From Capitulum mitella (lineage: Eukaryota > Arthropoda > Thecostraca > Pollicipedomorpha > Pollicipedidae), in assembly GCA_030062745.1 (NCBI GenBank), contig CP099850.1, forward strand, positions 2,914,001-2,978,000: DNA of 64,000 bases, written 5' to 3'. Of the stretch, positions 11,030 to 22,488 are shown piece after piece. Position 1 is the stretch's first letter, and each line of letters opens with the position of its first letter. The notes under the pieces were generated by a model. The model searched no databases, had not been told where the DNA came from, and saw only the letters and a list, made by a program, of their open reading frames with translations. A program made the position numbers and the translations under genes.

Positions 11030-12430
11030 CAGATGAAACGCGAAGAAACCTGCAGTGTTTCAAAGGGCCTCAGGAAATGGACCTGGGCGGGCTGCACTGC
11101 ACCGGAGCCTGGACCTGGCCAGGGACCTGCGACTGTGGTCGTGGAGAGAGATTCGTACTGATTGCACCCAAAAGGAACTCAGAACCTAGGAAGCTATAAT
11201 TTCTCAGACGGCCTCACCGAATGAGCCCGGTGGTCTTGGCCAGATCAGAGTTCCGACCGCGTAATGGGGATTTCCAGACCGGATTTTCCGACCGCGTAAT
11301 CGTTTTTTTTTCGTGTGGAAAAGGCCCTCGTACAGGTAGCGCACAAGAGAGACCCGGAAACCGAGAACTGACGACTTTTGGAAGGGCCTGACGGACATGA
11401 CTGATCTGCGCTGAACGGGAGTCCGGACACCGCCAGGGATCCTCAGCGACGGTCCCGGAGAGGACCCCATACCGACTACGCCCGCAGGCAAACCAAGGGC
11501 TGAAGACCCTGCAATTGGCCAAGGGGACTCATAGAAAGGACCGGGCGGGCTGCGCCAAAGCGGAGACCCAGCCCCGTAAGGAGCCTTGACAATTTCTTCC
11601 ATGTAAGGGCCACAATTTGTCAAGGGAATTCGTAGAAAGGACCGGAAGGTCTGTGCCAAAGCGGAGTCTGAACTCTGTAAAGGGACCTTGGCAATGCCTT
11701 CCGCAGGAGGGCGTCATACCGAATACCACCCAGAGACTGAGGCTGTAATTTTCCAAATGGCCTCACCAAATGGACCTGAGCTGGCTGTAGTCCGGACTCC
11801 GCTGGGCGGCTTCGGCTTTTGTCCCAGGGAATGCGTTATACCAGTTGCGTCCAAAGGCGTCCCAAGGGTCAGGGAAGCTGCGTTTATAAGAGGCCCAAGG
11901 AAATGATGGTGTGTTTTGCGCTGAATCGGAGTTTAAATTCTACTATGGGGCTTCGCATTCCCTCCAGGGAAGGGCCTGCTAGTTATTATACCGAAAGACG
12001 ACCTATTGACCAAAACCTATTGGCTTTCAAGCGGCCTCACGGAACAAACCCGCATGGTCTGGATCGGATTGGAGCCCGAATTCTGTTAGGGGTCTCGGTT
12101 TGTATCCAGAAGAGGTCTCGTTTGGATAACATCCAAAAGCGACCCAGACATTTTAGGGTTTTGTTCAAAAGGTATCACACCGTATACCTGACTGACCTGC
12201 CGAAATCGGATTCCAGACCCTACTAGGAGGTTTTGACTTCCGTCCGCGAGACGGTCTTGCACCTGTTAGGCTCAAAAGTAACGCAAGAACCGTTGAATAT
12301 GAAAGCTGTCAAGGGGATTCAAAGAAACAATCCTGTGGTCCGCGTTGAAGTGAATTTCAGACCCTGTTAGGGTATCCTTAATTCCGTCCATAGGAGAGCC
12401 TTGTACTCATTACAGTCACACCCAAAGCAA
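11030..12430 (+). repeat. Degenerate tandem array, unit about 140 bp, about ten units
   Basis: A recurring core of the form GGAG(T/C)CC.GA..C(T/C)GT.AGGG appears at about 11105, 11247, 11421, 11561, 11664, 11785, 11929, 12068, 12208 and 12352. Most spacings are 139-144 bases; shorter ones mark deletions. Between cores, units share CAAGGGGACTCATAGAAAGGA-like, CGGCCTCACGGAA-like and CCTT..CTTCCGTCC-like segments. Divergence between units is high, so the array is old. It explains the open frames seen in this stretch, none of which looks like a protein. Confidence 0.75.
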
Positions 12431-13184
12431 GCAGAGACTACGAACCAATAAAACGGTATCACTGCAACACTGTGCATTTCATGATTTTGACAATGGCAAG
12501 CACGTTGTTCCATTTTACAGAATAAGTACCAAAAGTAAGTGGGATGCCATCACTTCTCTCCTGAATAAACGATTGCCTCCATCTCTTTCTGAGTTCCGTT
12601 GTTCAATGGGATTCCCCATTGCCGGCAAGCTGGTCAAAGGCGTGCAAAGCGGGCTGAGCCTTGCATTTACGTTCAAAATATGGATGGAGACATTATGAAT
12701 GTGACGTGCAGGTGGCCCTTTATGAGGTTCTCATGCTGTCATAATCTAGGTATTTAGCGCGATCAGTGCAGGAAGGTAATCGATTTTGGTTTAAGAGCAA
12801 TTTTGGGGAGCTGTTTGTGCGGTCCATACAAAACCACAATGGGGCTAACAGAACAGTTCTAATGATGGCCTGTTGGGCTAGAACAAACGGCCGCCGCCCT
12901 TCCTGCTCTGTTAGCTGTTAGTCATGTTCGGCACCATGTAGTAATTTGCACGAGAACTTGAATTTCCTTCATTTACATATCCGACACGTGCCGATCTTTT
13001 CATATTTCCATCTCGCGTGTGGAAAGGATAATTGTTCCCACGAGGCGTAGAGGTTCCTTAAGTCTGGTCTCGTGTGGCTCAGGGGAGCTGGCCCACATGG
13101 ACGCTAACATTTTAAAGAATACCATTTAATTCTGTTCCCTAAGGTTTAACTAACCCTTGGTGGGACAAGTAAACATACTGGTTG

Positions 13185-13188
<4 letters not shown>
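12431..13188. other. No gene recognised
   Basis: Unique-looking intronic sequence between the tandem array and the AT microsatellite. No splice-flanked open frame or repeat partner was seen. Confidence 0.5.
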
Positions 13189-13248
<60 letters not shown>

Positions 13249-13271
13249 CATCACGAGTGAACGAGTGCGCC

Positions 13272-13345
<74 letters not shown>
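13189..13345. repeat. Two long (AT)n tracts around a 27-base unique island
   Basis: (AT)n runs at about 13189-13246 and 13273-13345 flank GCATCACGAGTGAACGAGTG and a few more bases. The whole can fold into a very long AT hairpin. Confidence 0.9.
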
Positions 13346-13347
<2 letters not shown>

Positions 13348-13599
13348 AAATAACCATCTCGCTTGACAGCTCTGTAGTTATGAAGATTATTACGGCACTC
13401 GAGCGTAAATATGTAATCTTACATGAACGAACGACTTGTAATCATCTCCATGGTAAGTTTTGGTGAACTATTACATAAACATGAACTAGAAACGATGCCT
13501 TTAATACCGAAGCCTGAGAGTGGTCGACCGAAACTTGTCTATGAACATACGCCCAGGAAGTTATCATGTTTAACTAAACCTGCCATATCGAAAGCCCAA

Positions 13600-13600
<1 letters not shown>

Positions 13601-13643
<43 letters not shown>
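13601..13643. repeat. (AT)n microsatellite
   Basis: Pure alternating AT, followed by a short TATATATA island at about 13661. Confidence 0.9.
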
Positions 13644-13644
<1 letters not shown>

Positions 13645-14788
13645 CCGCTTATAGTATACATATATATATGCTCTCAGACAAGCCGATCACCCGTTTTGTG
13701 GGCGCACCGTTTTGTTCATTTAAAAATGCGGAGTCGCCCGGCTAACTTCCGTTCATCCGAGATGATTCCGGTCGATCGTTGCTGATGCTCTTGGAGTCAT
13801 TGTGCCGGCCATTGGCGGTGACAGTGAGGGCGTACGGTGGCAATCAGGACTCGATCCGGTGCTGACCTTTTCATCCTCCTCTTCTGCTCAGACTTCGTGT
13901 TCCGCTTAGTTTCAGCTCACGTGCAAACCAAAAGTCCCGTGCCTTCTTTTTCGAAGCTGGTAATTTCTTTGGAACAACGCTATTTTCTTTCTCTTGCTTG
14001 TGTTCTTTTCCCTGACTTTTTCTCATTTGTTCACGATTTTCTCTGTTGGCTCCCGATTTCAAGCTGTGTCGCGTCCTTTAAATCTAATTTAAACGACCAT
14101 CCTACATTTTCCGAAAGAGATTAATTATCTCAGACTCTCTCTTGTCTTTTGATCTTTGACTTAATTTCTTTCAATGCACTTTGGGAAGCTTTGTGTGCCT
14201 TTATCTCTTTCACTGCTACCTGTGTACAGTCAGCTTGTTTGACAATGTACGATTTTGTTTGAAAGTATTCCTAGTTCGAGATGAATGAGCAAAACTCCCG
14301 ATTCTTATGTTTTTTTTTTTTTAGGTGACGGTTGTTTTTCACGAACAGTTTTGAATCTTCCAGTTTCTCGAAGAAAAGGGATATAGTCTGATCGTTCCAT
14401 GGCAAATTTTGAAAACAAGGTAATTGGGCGTGATGTCGTGCCATTTCGTGCGACATTTCGTGCAGTCATGCCGCCCAGTGAGGACCGGGACGTGATCGGC
14501 GTGACGCGTTCGGACATTCGCAAAGGGTGCCCCATCCTTTTCAGACGTCCGAAACCCGGCCGGAAACAGTCCGCCTGACGGCTCGTAATTTGCCGGTGCG
14601 GCGACAAAGACAGCGTCTAATCAGCCGAGTGCACGGACGGCGGCAAATCCCGGCGTTTAGCGGCTGATGGAATCGTAAACAGCCCGTGCCGCGCGCACGT
14701 GCCGGGAATGCGCAGCACGCCAGGTCGCGAGAACGGACGGCAGCACTGCACCGGCACCGGTATCTGGGTGGCGGGGTGGTGAAAGCGG
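13644..14788. other. No gene recognised; GC-rich toward the right
   Basis: Pyrimidine-rich around 13880-14250, then increasingly GC-rich from 14450 toward the minisatellite. No family motif was seen. Confidence 0.5.
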
Positions 14789-15185
14789 GCCGAGGGTAGT
14801 GGACCGGCTGTAGAGCACCGAGGTTGTGAGAACGGACCGAGGGTAGTGGACCGGCTGTAGAGCACCGAGGTTGTGAGAACGGACAGAGGGTAGTGAACCG
14901 GCTGTAGAGCACCGAGATTGTGAGAACGGATGGAGGGTAGTGGGCCGGCTGTAGAGCATCGAGATTGTGAGAACGGACAGAGGGTGGTGGACCGGCTGTA
15001 GAGCACCGAGGTTTTGAGAACGGACAGAGGGTAGTGGATCGGCTGTAGAGTACCGAGGTTGTGAGAACGGACAGAGTGTAGTAGACCGGCTGGCGACAAG
15101 CAGATGGGGAGATCAGGCAGAAGGTAGTGGACCGGCTGGTGATAGGCAGGCTGGTGAGACCGGACAGAGGGAACTGGATGCCGCC
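14789..15185 (-). repeat. 47-bp minisatellite, about eight units
   Basis: Contiguous units of 47 bases built on GAGGGTAGTGGACCGGCTGT then AGAGCACCGAGGTTGTGAGA. The first six are nearly identical; the last two diverge. The minus strand stays open across it (270 codons in 14541-15353), giving Ser/Pro/Leu-rich repeats. I treat that frame as a by-product. Confidence 0.92.
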
Positions 15186-18100
15186 GGTGGGACGCGGGCA
15201 GGTCACGATGTCGCCGGTGCCGGGAAAACTCAACCTTCGTTGCTGACACTCAGCGGACGTCAGAACCACGCGCTGCAAGCATCCGTGCTTAAATGCGAAT
15301 GAAATTCCACACTGATAAATGTAAAGACCACTAAAGCTATGTCTGGGGTGCATGACGAGCGAGACCTACTCTTCTTAATGTTCCGTGGAATAATTGTCTT
15401 CCGTGTACGCATTTCACAACGCGAATGGATTCTGATCGATTTATTGCAGCATATTGTTCTCGCGAAATGGCAGTTTAATCGCCAGGCGCACCCATGATAT
15501 CTGCCGACATTACTGAATCGTTTAAAAACATCCATAGAAACAACGGTCTCAGAGCGGAAACGTTACTCCCGCAGTAGTGGTTGTGACGATTGAGTGAAAC
15601 GCTTATTCATTATGCCTGGATGAAAAGTGTCTTTTTCAGGAATCCGGCAAAGATTTAGTTCCTCTTTATCCAGCACGACCAGTATATTGGTCAAAATCAA
15701 GCAGTCTTCAAATCCGCACAATTGCAAAACATCACCATCTTTAGATGTTACCCTGACGTGACCTAAAAACACCTCGACATTTTCTGTCAACATGTGCGTC
15801 AATGATGTACTGGGGAGTGAGGGTATGCCGGAGAACAAAACGTGGGCGTCTAACATCTCCACCAGCAAATCGCGGACTCTGCACCCACAGCGTCAATGCT
15901 CGAGCTTTGGCGCATTCCTGGGCACGTTGGCTATCCCGAGGTCACGTCGCGCTTTTGCATGTATATGGCTCGATGTATTTCAACACCTCTCTGAAGTGAC
16001 GGCACCTATTTTCTTGGGTGAGTAGGAGATCTCTGTCGATGCCTCCGACGCAGAAGGCTTAATCGACCTAAAAATGTTTTCCCGACACAGCTCTAAACAC
16101 GTTCCGCCACGGCAGAATGAAATGTGTACCAAACATCATTTCAAAACATGTCTCCAGTCGCAAAAATTCATCCTTCCTAATTCATCGTGTGCCTGGCATG
16201 TCGTCTCACTGGTATGCTGGGGTAGGAAACGTTCGGCGCTACTCCATTTATCGAAGGTTTTTTCGTTTTACCTTTTCCCTTGGGCTGACAATGATGTATG
16301 ACACATTTAAAGCACCATAAAAATGCGCAATGACGAATAAGTAAATCATAAGGTTTTGGCTTGTATAGAGAGAGTCGAAATAGTTACGGATCCGGCCGTA
16401 TAATATGGTCTTGCGTAATAAGACGTAAGAATGTGTGTCTAGGCCGATAATTGTTCGGCATATATATTGCATTGCGCGAAATTCTACGACACACATTAGT
16501 AAATGAGATCGAGCTCCATTTGTTTGTGACGCCTGAATAATACATCCTTTGTTTCGAAAGCTCAAACTGTCTTCACGAGATTTCCCCACACCAGTTGTGG
16601 AAAGTGCAGCAAAAAAATGGCATGTGAGACCATAACCTGTGACTGGTATGCTTCACGTAATTGACTAGCCCTAAAACCTTACAGTGGATATTTCTGTTTC
16701 GCTTAGGGTTGTCAAACCAAAGGCCGCTCTGCCAGCAAATAACAGTCTTGTTTATTGTGGCAAAAGAAAAGGATTTGTGGCTTCGAATTTTCTGCCAATT
16801 CTGGAGCAAGTGTTACAGGACTTTCTGTCGCCTTCTCCTTGGCCTTTCGGCGACCGTATACTTCTGATCTGTATCATTCCATTGATGATCACGAGATGTT
16901 TCAGGCTCGGTAATACGTAAATGTATTCTACCTGATGTTCATCGCCATTTTGTTTACGTCTTTTAGGCAAACTGATTATAAACTTGCGCATGACGCCTAT
17001 CCCTTTTCTTTCTCAGTAACAACCAAAGCAGCAGCCATCCGTCGCACGTGTCCTTTGACCCATAAAGACCTCCCCTCCTTTTGTGTTTATTCCCGTCCGT
17101 AACCTCATTTCCGTAATCTTCTGCCCGTCCAACCCCGCTTGCTGGTATAAGAAGCATGCGTGGCAGTAATAGTGTTTACTGCCTCCAGGGTGTTGTTAAG
17201 AGCCAGAAGATGGGGGAGGAAAAATGTTGACATTAGGACATGGTTCCCAATCAGATGCTGCCGGCTTGACGGAGGCCATACAAGCCTTCGCAGAACATTG
17301 AGGTAGAATGTTTCGCGGATTCATTTAGTTTTTCCCCTGACTCCTTTAAGAACGATGTCTGCTGATAGTTGCCATGGAATGTACATTGGATACATCGTTT
17401 GCATGTATCTCGTGATGATTGGTGGTACCTTAAACGTGGTCAGAATATCAATACGTTGGTTTTCCGAGCTCGGCTATCATTACCACTCCTTACCTGCACT
17501 TTTGAATGGGGCATATGTATCATGTCACGTGCTATTATGATAGAATTCAAACCCTATCGTGGCCACAGCAACGTAAGTTCTGCGCGGCAGGTATGTTAAA
17601 ATACTTTTTCGCCCTATTCTGCGGAGAGCAACTGAATTTAAACACTTAAACACGGCGAAGATAAACACACTTTGAATGATGACAAAACACGTTAATTTCT
17701 ATCTGATTAATTCATGTCTGAGTATTCTGTTTCACGCCGCCTTCTCAACACAAATTCAAATTCAGTGTTGGGAAGTACATGGCGTGTGAGGACGCTGAGG
17801 GTTCGTCGTGGTACTGCACGGGGAGCAGTCTTTACCTAAGGCGACAGCCACTAGACATGCCGCTCCCTCTCTTCGGAAACCCGGCTCGAGTTTATCGCAC
17901 AGCACACAAACACCGCCGTTGCCTGGCGCCTTGTCGTTGTGGTAATTGGATTGGCCATTTCCCCAAGCTGTGAAGGTGTTCCGCCGCAAAACTGGGCAGC
18001 GTCGGCGTCGCCACACTCGCCAAGGGTCTAGCCAAGGGTGGACCAGCATAGGCCTTTGCATGGAACCGCAGTGCTGTCCACGTGCTCTGAAAACTGGTCT

Positions 18101-18853
18101 GGGCTCTTTGCGGAACTGTGAAACTTGTCATGTCACCGAGAAAGCGTCTGCTCTACTTTGCGAAGTTTCGTTGATTTCATTGGTTCATGGCTCGTAACCA
18201 GTTCAGGGACGCGGAATGGTAAACACTGCGACCCAAAGGCAATTACTGTTGTCTATCCGTCGCCGGTTGTCGTAATGATCTCAAATTGTATGCTATCACA
18301 CGCCTATGCACTCCCAGACCCACAGGCGGCATGTTCGTGGACCCGCGATGACGTACCCGGGAGAGAGGCTCAGGGTAGCCGTCAGCTTTGGGCTTGACTC
18401 AGATTTGCATGAGTCGGTTATGTTCTGAATCCATGCTGACGATCTCGAGGGGGTCCGGGGTCCGGACTGGCCAATATTGAGGGATTTTAGCGTGAGGTTT
18501 ATGGCAATGACTGGAAAGAAACCGTCTAAAATCCTATGTAGACCCCCCCCCCCAACGGTTTTCGGAAATCTCCACTCATGCCTAAATCAGAGCTCACTGA
18601 CTCTAATTCGGATAAGACACCAAGCAGAATCTTTTTCCGTGGTCATAAGTATTTCCATGTCACGCCACACGGCCACACACAGACGCACATTGCCAACAGC
18701 ATCCCCAAGAACGGTGCCACTTAATATACCACACACGCATAGTCTAATCACTACACGCACAGCGCTGCGTGGCGCACCGACATGACAATGGACATCATTG
18801 AAGACGACGATGTTATCGACGTGCTCCCCGAGGTCAAATGTTTATATCAACGC
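15186..18853. other. No gene recognised (3.7 kb of candidate intron)
   Basis: Many short frames on both strands, none with family motifs or a convincing splice-flanked exon. A poly-C run lies at 18543-18553. No repeat partner elsewhere in the window was noticed. Confidence 0.5.
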
Positions 18854-19201
18854 CTATACCCTATCCCGACAGTGTCCTTTCGCGTCGTGCTTCGAGAGTT
18901 TCGCACCTGCAGCGGTATTTTTCACCACTTTTTTGATGGCACTGGTGTATTTATTGGTTTTGAGACATTGCAGTAAGTTCCTGACGAAAGTGGGCATGTT
19001 GGGGACTGTATCTTTGGCTTTGCACTCCCACATATATGCTTTTCCTTGCAGTATCATTTCGTTCAAATTTTCTGGGGACCCGGCCGACCGGGTGACTCCG
19101 AGGATGGCATCACTTTTACCCAAAACTGAGACATTAAGCACACTGGAATACATTCTACTAAGCAGAATCTTGGCAGTATGACAGATTTGACTCTGACCCA
19201 A
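18854..19201 (-). mobile_element. LINE ORF2 C-terminal-like fragment, 5'-truncated
   Basis: A 115-codon minus-strand frame contains NLNEMILQGKAYMWECKAKD, then TVPNMPTFVRNLLQCLKTNK and YTSAIKKV. The pattern (a KxYIWxCK-like block, a VPxxxxFxxxLxxxLxxxKY block) resembles the C-terminal tail of L1/Tx1-type LINE proteins. It could come from the family seen at 1-4335, whose own tail is outside the window. A solitary 3' remnant is what 5'-truncated LINE insertion leaves. Family assignment is from memory of such tails, not alignment. Confidence 0.45.
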
Positions 19202-19584
19202 AGTCCTGATTCAGCTCACGACTCATTTTGAATTTATTCAGATTCAGGACTCACGGGGATATGCAAAGCTAATTTAAATTTTCAAATGCTTGTTTTAATT
19301 AATGCTGACGTCGACATGATTGATGCACATGTGATTGTACTGCCCTATTAGCCTTTGGTAATTTTAACATGAGCTCGAAATTTCTACATGGAAAGAAATT
19401 CGCCAGTTGTGGTTCTGTTCTTGCCATCTGAAAACAGACATGGTCCCGTGGTCTCAAATAAACAAGCGGAAGAAATGCACGAGCGGCCCTGCTTGGCGCG
19501 ACCGTAAGGCGTTTTGCAGGCTAATATCGCGTTGTTTCCGTGTCCGTAAGCGGCATAATTTCCACGGAACTATAGCTCATTATG
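19202..19584. other. No gene recognised
   Basis: Unique-looking intron between the LINE fragment and element A copy 3. Confidence 0.5.
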
Positions 19585-19588
19585 TTAA

Positions 19589-20805
19589 TCTTGTTCCCGT
19601 ACCTGTAGCGCTAGGGTGTATTCCCGTGCGGGGTGGGGTTTATTCGTCCTCTACCCCGCACGGGATCTCGAAAAACTAACCGTCCGATTTTGTCGTAACA
19701 AAGGACAATCGATTCGCAATGACATAGACTACATTTTTGTGAAAATGAGTTTTGAAAATCTTGAAAGGGTGGATGCAGGGAAGAGGGGCAAAAAGTCAGG
19801 AAGGGAATATTTTCTACTTATTATAATTCCGCTGTTGAAGCGCCGACTTTGGTGCAATTGGCATGAGTCAAGAGCTAATCGATGGAGCTTTTCCCGTTGG
19901 CACATACGCTTAGGATTTTGTGAAAAGTCATAGGCTTCCAAAGAGCTGGGAAAATGGGATAAATATTCTCTCTAAAAACTAGACTTAAATGAAAGTTAAA
20001 AGTATGTTTATAGCTTTTACTAGTCACGGTATACCACGGAAGTACAAACTATGTTACATTGTTAAAATAGTGCTGACATAGGCGGCGCCAGGGGCATGAA
20101 AAAGGGGCACTGTCATGGTCAAATGTTCCTCAGTCCATCTTACGACCTTTGACCTCAAATGATCCCACAGTGACTTGGGGTAACTTGAACTCATTGAACT
20201 CACTTGAATTCATAGTGCCTAGAAACGCTTCCATTCTTTTAAAATTGTGACTATATTTACAGAAAGCCTGTTAATGGCCGTCGTGATACTTGGCACGAGA
20301 GTGGACATTTTAGGTCATAACTCCATTAGCCAACGTGGACGTGACACTTTGAACTCGTAAAAGACGCAGTGCCGAGTTGCGTTTGTTTGGGATTTTGCAT
20401 TTTGAAAATGAGTGTCAAAATATTTTATTTAAGATCAGATTTTGACGTTTGATCATGGGCTGACCTTGTGAAGTTACCTCAAATTAATAAAACGTTGTTT
20501 TATGTTTGACCCGTTATTTATCTATATATTCGCATGGACATTAAAGCTCTATCACGGAAATTCCATTTTCGCGGCCATTTTTCTTTTACCTTCAGCAGTG
20601 CTAAAAATGGCCTCAGATGCCTCCCAAAAACTGTGGCCTGGAACCGCCCAAGAGCAAAATAGAATTATAGATATCTGGCTTAATATGGGGAAAAGATTGG
20701 ATGGAAAACGTCACCAAGTTTCGTGAAGCTGCTAAAAAAAAAACTGGAAACGGAGAGCAAAAACCAAAGGTGGTTTTCTACCCCCCCCCCCCGAAGAGAA
20801 TGGGG
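19589..20805. mobile_element. TTAA element A, copy 3 (reverse orientation)
   Basis: TTAA lies at both sides (19585-19588, 20806-20809). The left end TCTTGTTCCCGTACCTGTAG aligns to the reversed right end of copy 1. The right end reads, on the other strand, CCCCATTCTCTTCGGGGGGG. Inside, GGGATCTCGAAAAACTAACC and GTCCGATTTTGTCGTAACAA match copies 1 and 2. A 12-bp subterminal palindrome CCCGTGCGGGGT...ACCCCGCACGGG (about 19623-19664) is peculiar to this copy. The DR1 motif is at 20143-20155. Confidence 0.82.
20143..20155 (-). promoter_or_regulatory. Conserved DR1 motif in element A copy 3
   Basis: CGACCTTTGACCT, whose reverse complement is AGGTCAAAGGTCG, i.e. two half-sites with a one-base spacer. 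It aligns with the DR1 of copy 1 at 7443-7455. Confidence 0.45.
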
Positions 20806-21020
20806 TTAAGAGTTTCCAAGTGTCCTGTACAGTACATTAACTTGCATCTGTTTTGTTTGCATAACCATTCCATTGTAAGGTAACGCGCTTGGACCTTTAC
20901 CCGATTTTTTTCGACGCGTTATTTCCGGCTGGAGATCGGCGCGGCCCTCGACGTCACGTGACGCGTCACGCCACGGAGTGGCGCGCGGCGTCCCGTGTGA
21001 CCGTTGACTGGTGCCGGCAG

Positions 21021-21197
21021 GGTCCGGCCAACAACTGGCGCTGGATGGAGCCTCTCCGGCGGCGGGATGTCGTGACGTCATGGTCGTCCGGCCGGCGCCG
21101 CGCCACGCACCGGCCCGCGGCGGCGTTCTCCAAGCGGCAGATCCGCTACCACCAGTGCTACTTCAATCCGATCGCCTGCTTCCGGCGTCGGAAATGA
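21021..21197 (+). CDS. C-type allatostatin precursor, terminal exon with mature peptide
   Basis: After the acceptor GTGCCGGCAG the exon reads GPANNWRWMEPLRRRDVV..., ending AAFSKR | QIRYHQCYFNPIACF | RRRK stop (58 codons). The dibasic KR at 21132-21137 and the RRRK tail release a 15-residue peptide (21138-21182). The N-terminal Gln would cyclise to pyroglutamate, the two cysteines (positions 7 and 14) would form the single disulfide loop of the family, and with no Gly before RRR the C-terminus stays a free acid. C-type allatostatins act through somatostatin-like G-protein receptors and modulate juvenile hormone synthesis in some insects and heart or gut muscle in crustaceans. Histidine at position 5 and isoleucine at position 2 match the decapod form. 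Alanine at position 13, where serine is near-universal (PISCF), is unusual. The family call is firm; the start of the full protein is less so. Confidence 0.92.
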   Translation, partial: GPANNWRWMEPLRRRDVVTSWSSGRRRATHRPAAAFSKRQIRYHQCYFNPIACFRRRK

Positions 21198-21633
21198 GCC
21201 CGTCGGCGGCGCGCGGCCACGCCCGGGCCTGGCCTCCTGGCAGCGGCACGCTGGCCCGCCAGAGACCGGCACGGAATACCGACTTTCTGCGAGGAGAGCC
21301 CCGAGCATTCGCACGAGAAGAAGAGCGAACTCAGAAGAGGCAATCTAGCAGAGGCTGGACTGATAATTTGGCCGTCGATTTCAGCTGTGACTGTCACTGA
21401 TGTCGCCCGACCGAAATATTACGCGCGTTCTCCCTTCCTTTTGACCGCGTTGGTGATAAATCAGTGTTTCTGATCGCCTTTGAAATATGTCCTTTCGTAA
21501 CTGGAATGGACGTCGCTGTTTTCAGTGCCTGAACTGCATCAGGAAATCTGAGGCTGGCAAGCTGAGAATAAAAACACTTAACTACTTCCGTTACCTGCGT
21601 GCATGGACGCCCACATATTTCCCGATGAATAAA
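21198..21633 (+). terminator. 3' UTR with two polyadenylation signals
   Basis: After the TGA stop there are AATAAA at 21567-21572 and again at 21628-21633. Either would give a 3' UTR of about 390-450 bases. Confidence 0.55.
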
Positions 21634-22488
21634 ATCGTCGGGTTTGAAAGAACATAATCATTTCGCAAGTGTTTTCCTTCGTCGGCTTTACACTTTGGAA
21701 CACAAGGCGAAAGATGCATCGCAGTTTTCGGTTGTCGGGGTCCGGTGCTCTGCTGACGTCACGCAGAGCACCAGAGAGCGAGGCGCGACGATGACGGTGC
21801 CGAAAAAATGCGACCGGCGCGCCGGGCGCGTCAAGACGTGCGATCAGCTGAACTCGCGACCTTCTGAGAGGAGGGAAGGTCGCGAACACCAGGGCGACCG
21901 ACAGGGCGGTGTCGCGGCTTTCTGTTCCTTTTTGTCAGCCGCGCACGGGGAGCCGCGATACAAGTCGTGCGACCTATCAGGCTGGCCACTGGTACGCGGC
22001 CGCTGCGTCGTGAGTGTCGTCGAGTCCATGTGGTGTATAGTCTTCATAGCAGCTTCCTGTATCTAGTTCAACATGGCAATACATCGTTCAGGCGAGTTTT
22101 TCCTTGTTTTTGGTAATTGGAAACACTAGCGGAACCGGTGCGTCTGACACTGCGTACATAGGGACTGCGTACATACCTCGGATGACGACGTCATTTTTCT
22201 CTTTACGTATCATTTTGTTCGATCCGTTATCGTGGTTTTCAATCCCGCTGTCTCAGCACAATGCGTCTGAGTATCAAAAAACGAAGAAACAAGCGCCGAA
22301 TGAAGCTCACATAAACCAGGTAATAAGCGATAGTACTGGCGCTTGTACCATCAGCCAATAATGTCAGTATCACACATAGCATTGACTAAAAGCAGACGGT
22401 TGAGTTATAGCTCATAGGCAACGTTCTAGCTGTTAGTCACTGACTTAAGAGAATATTCCACCTTAACATATGTTTTGAACTGAGATAG
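21634..22488. other. GC-rich block downstream of the allatostatin gene, no protein recognised
   Basis: 21730-22020 is GC-rich and contains two perfect hairpins: 21744-21772 (10-bp stem, loop TGACGTCAC) and 21854-21885 (11-bp stem TCGCGACCTTC). The remainder is ordinary non-coding sequence. Confidence 0.5.

Larger units (their letters stand above)
10262..21020 (+). other. Candidate intron 1 of the allatostatin gene (10.8 kb)
   Basis: Opens with GTGAGC after exon 1 and closes with GTGCCGGCAG before the peptide exon. It holds the ~140-bp tandem array, AT microsatellites, the 47-bp minisatellite, a LINE fragment on the minus strand and TTAA element A copy 3, all listed separately. It counts as an intron only if the two exons belong to one gene. 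Confidence 0.5.

Noticed and set aside
14789-15185. CRISPR-like repeats
   Set aside because: Units are contiguous without spacers, and the DNA is clearly animal.
14541-15353. 270-codon open frame on the minus strand
   Set aside because: Most of it is the 47-bp minisatellite read as protein.
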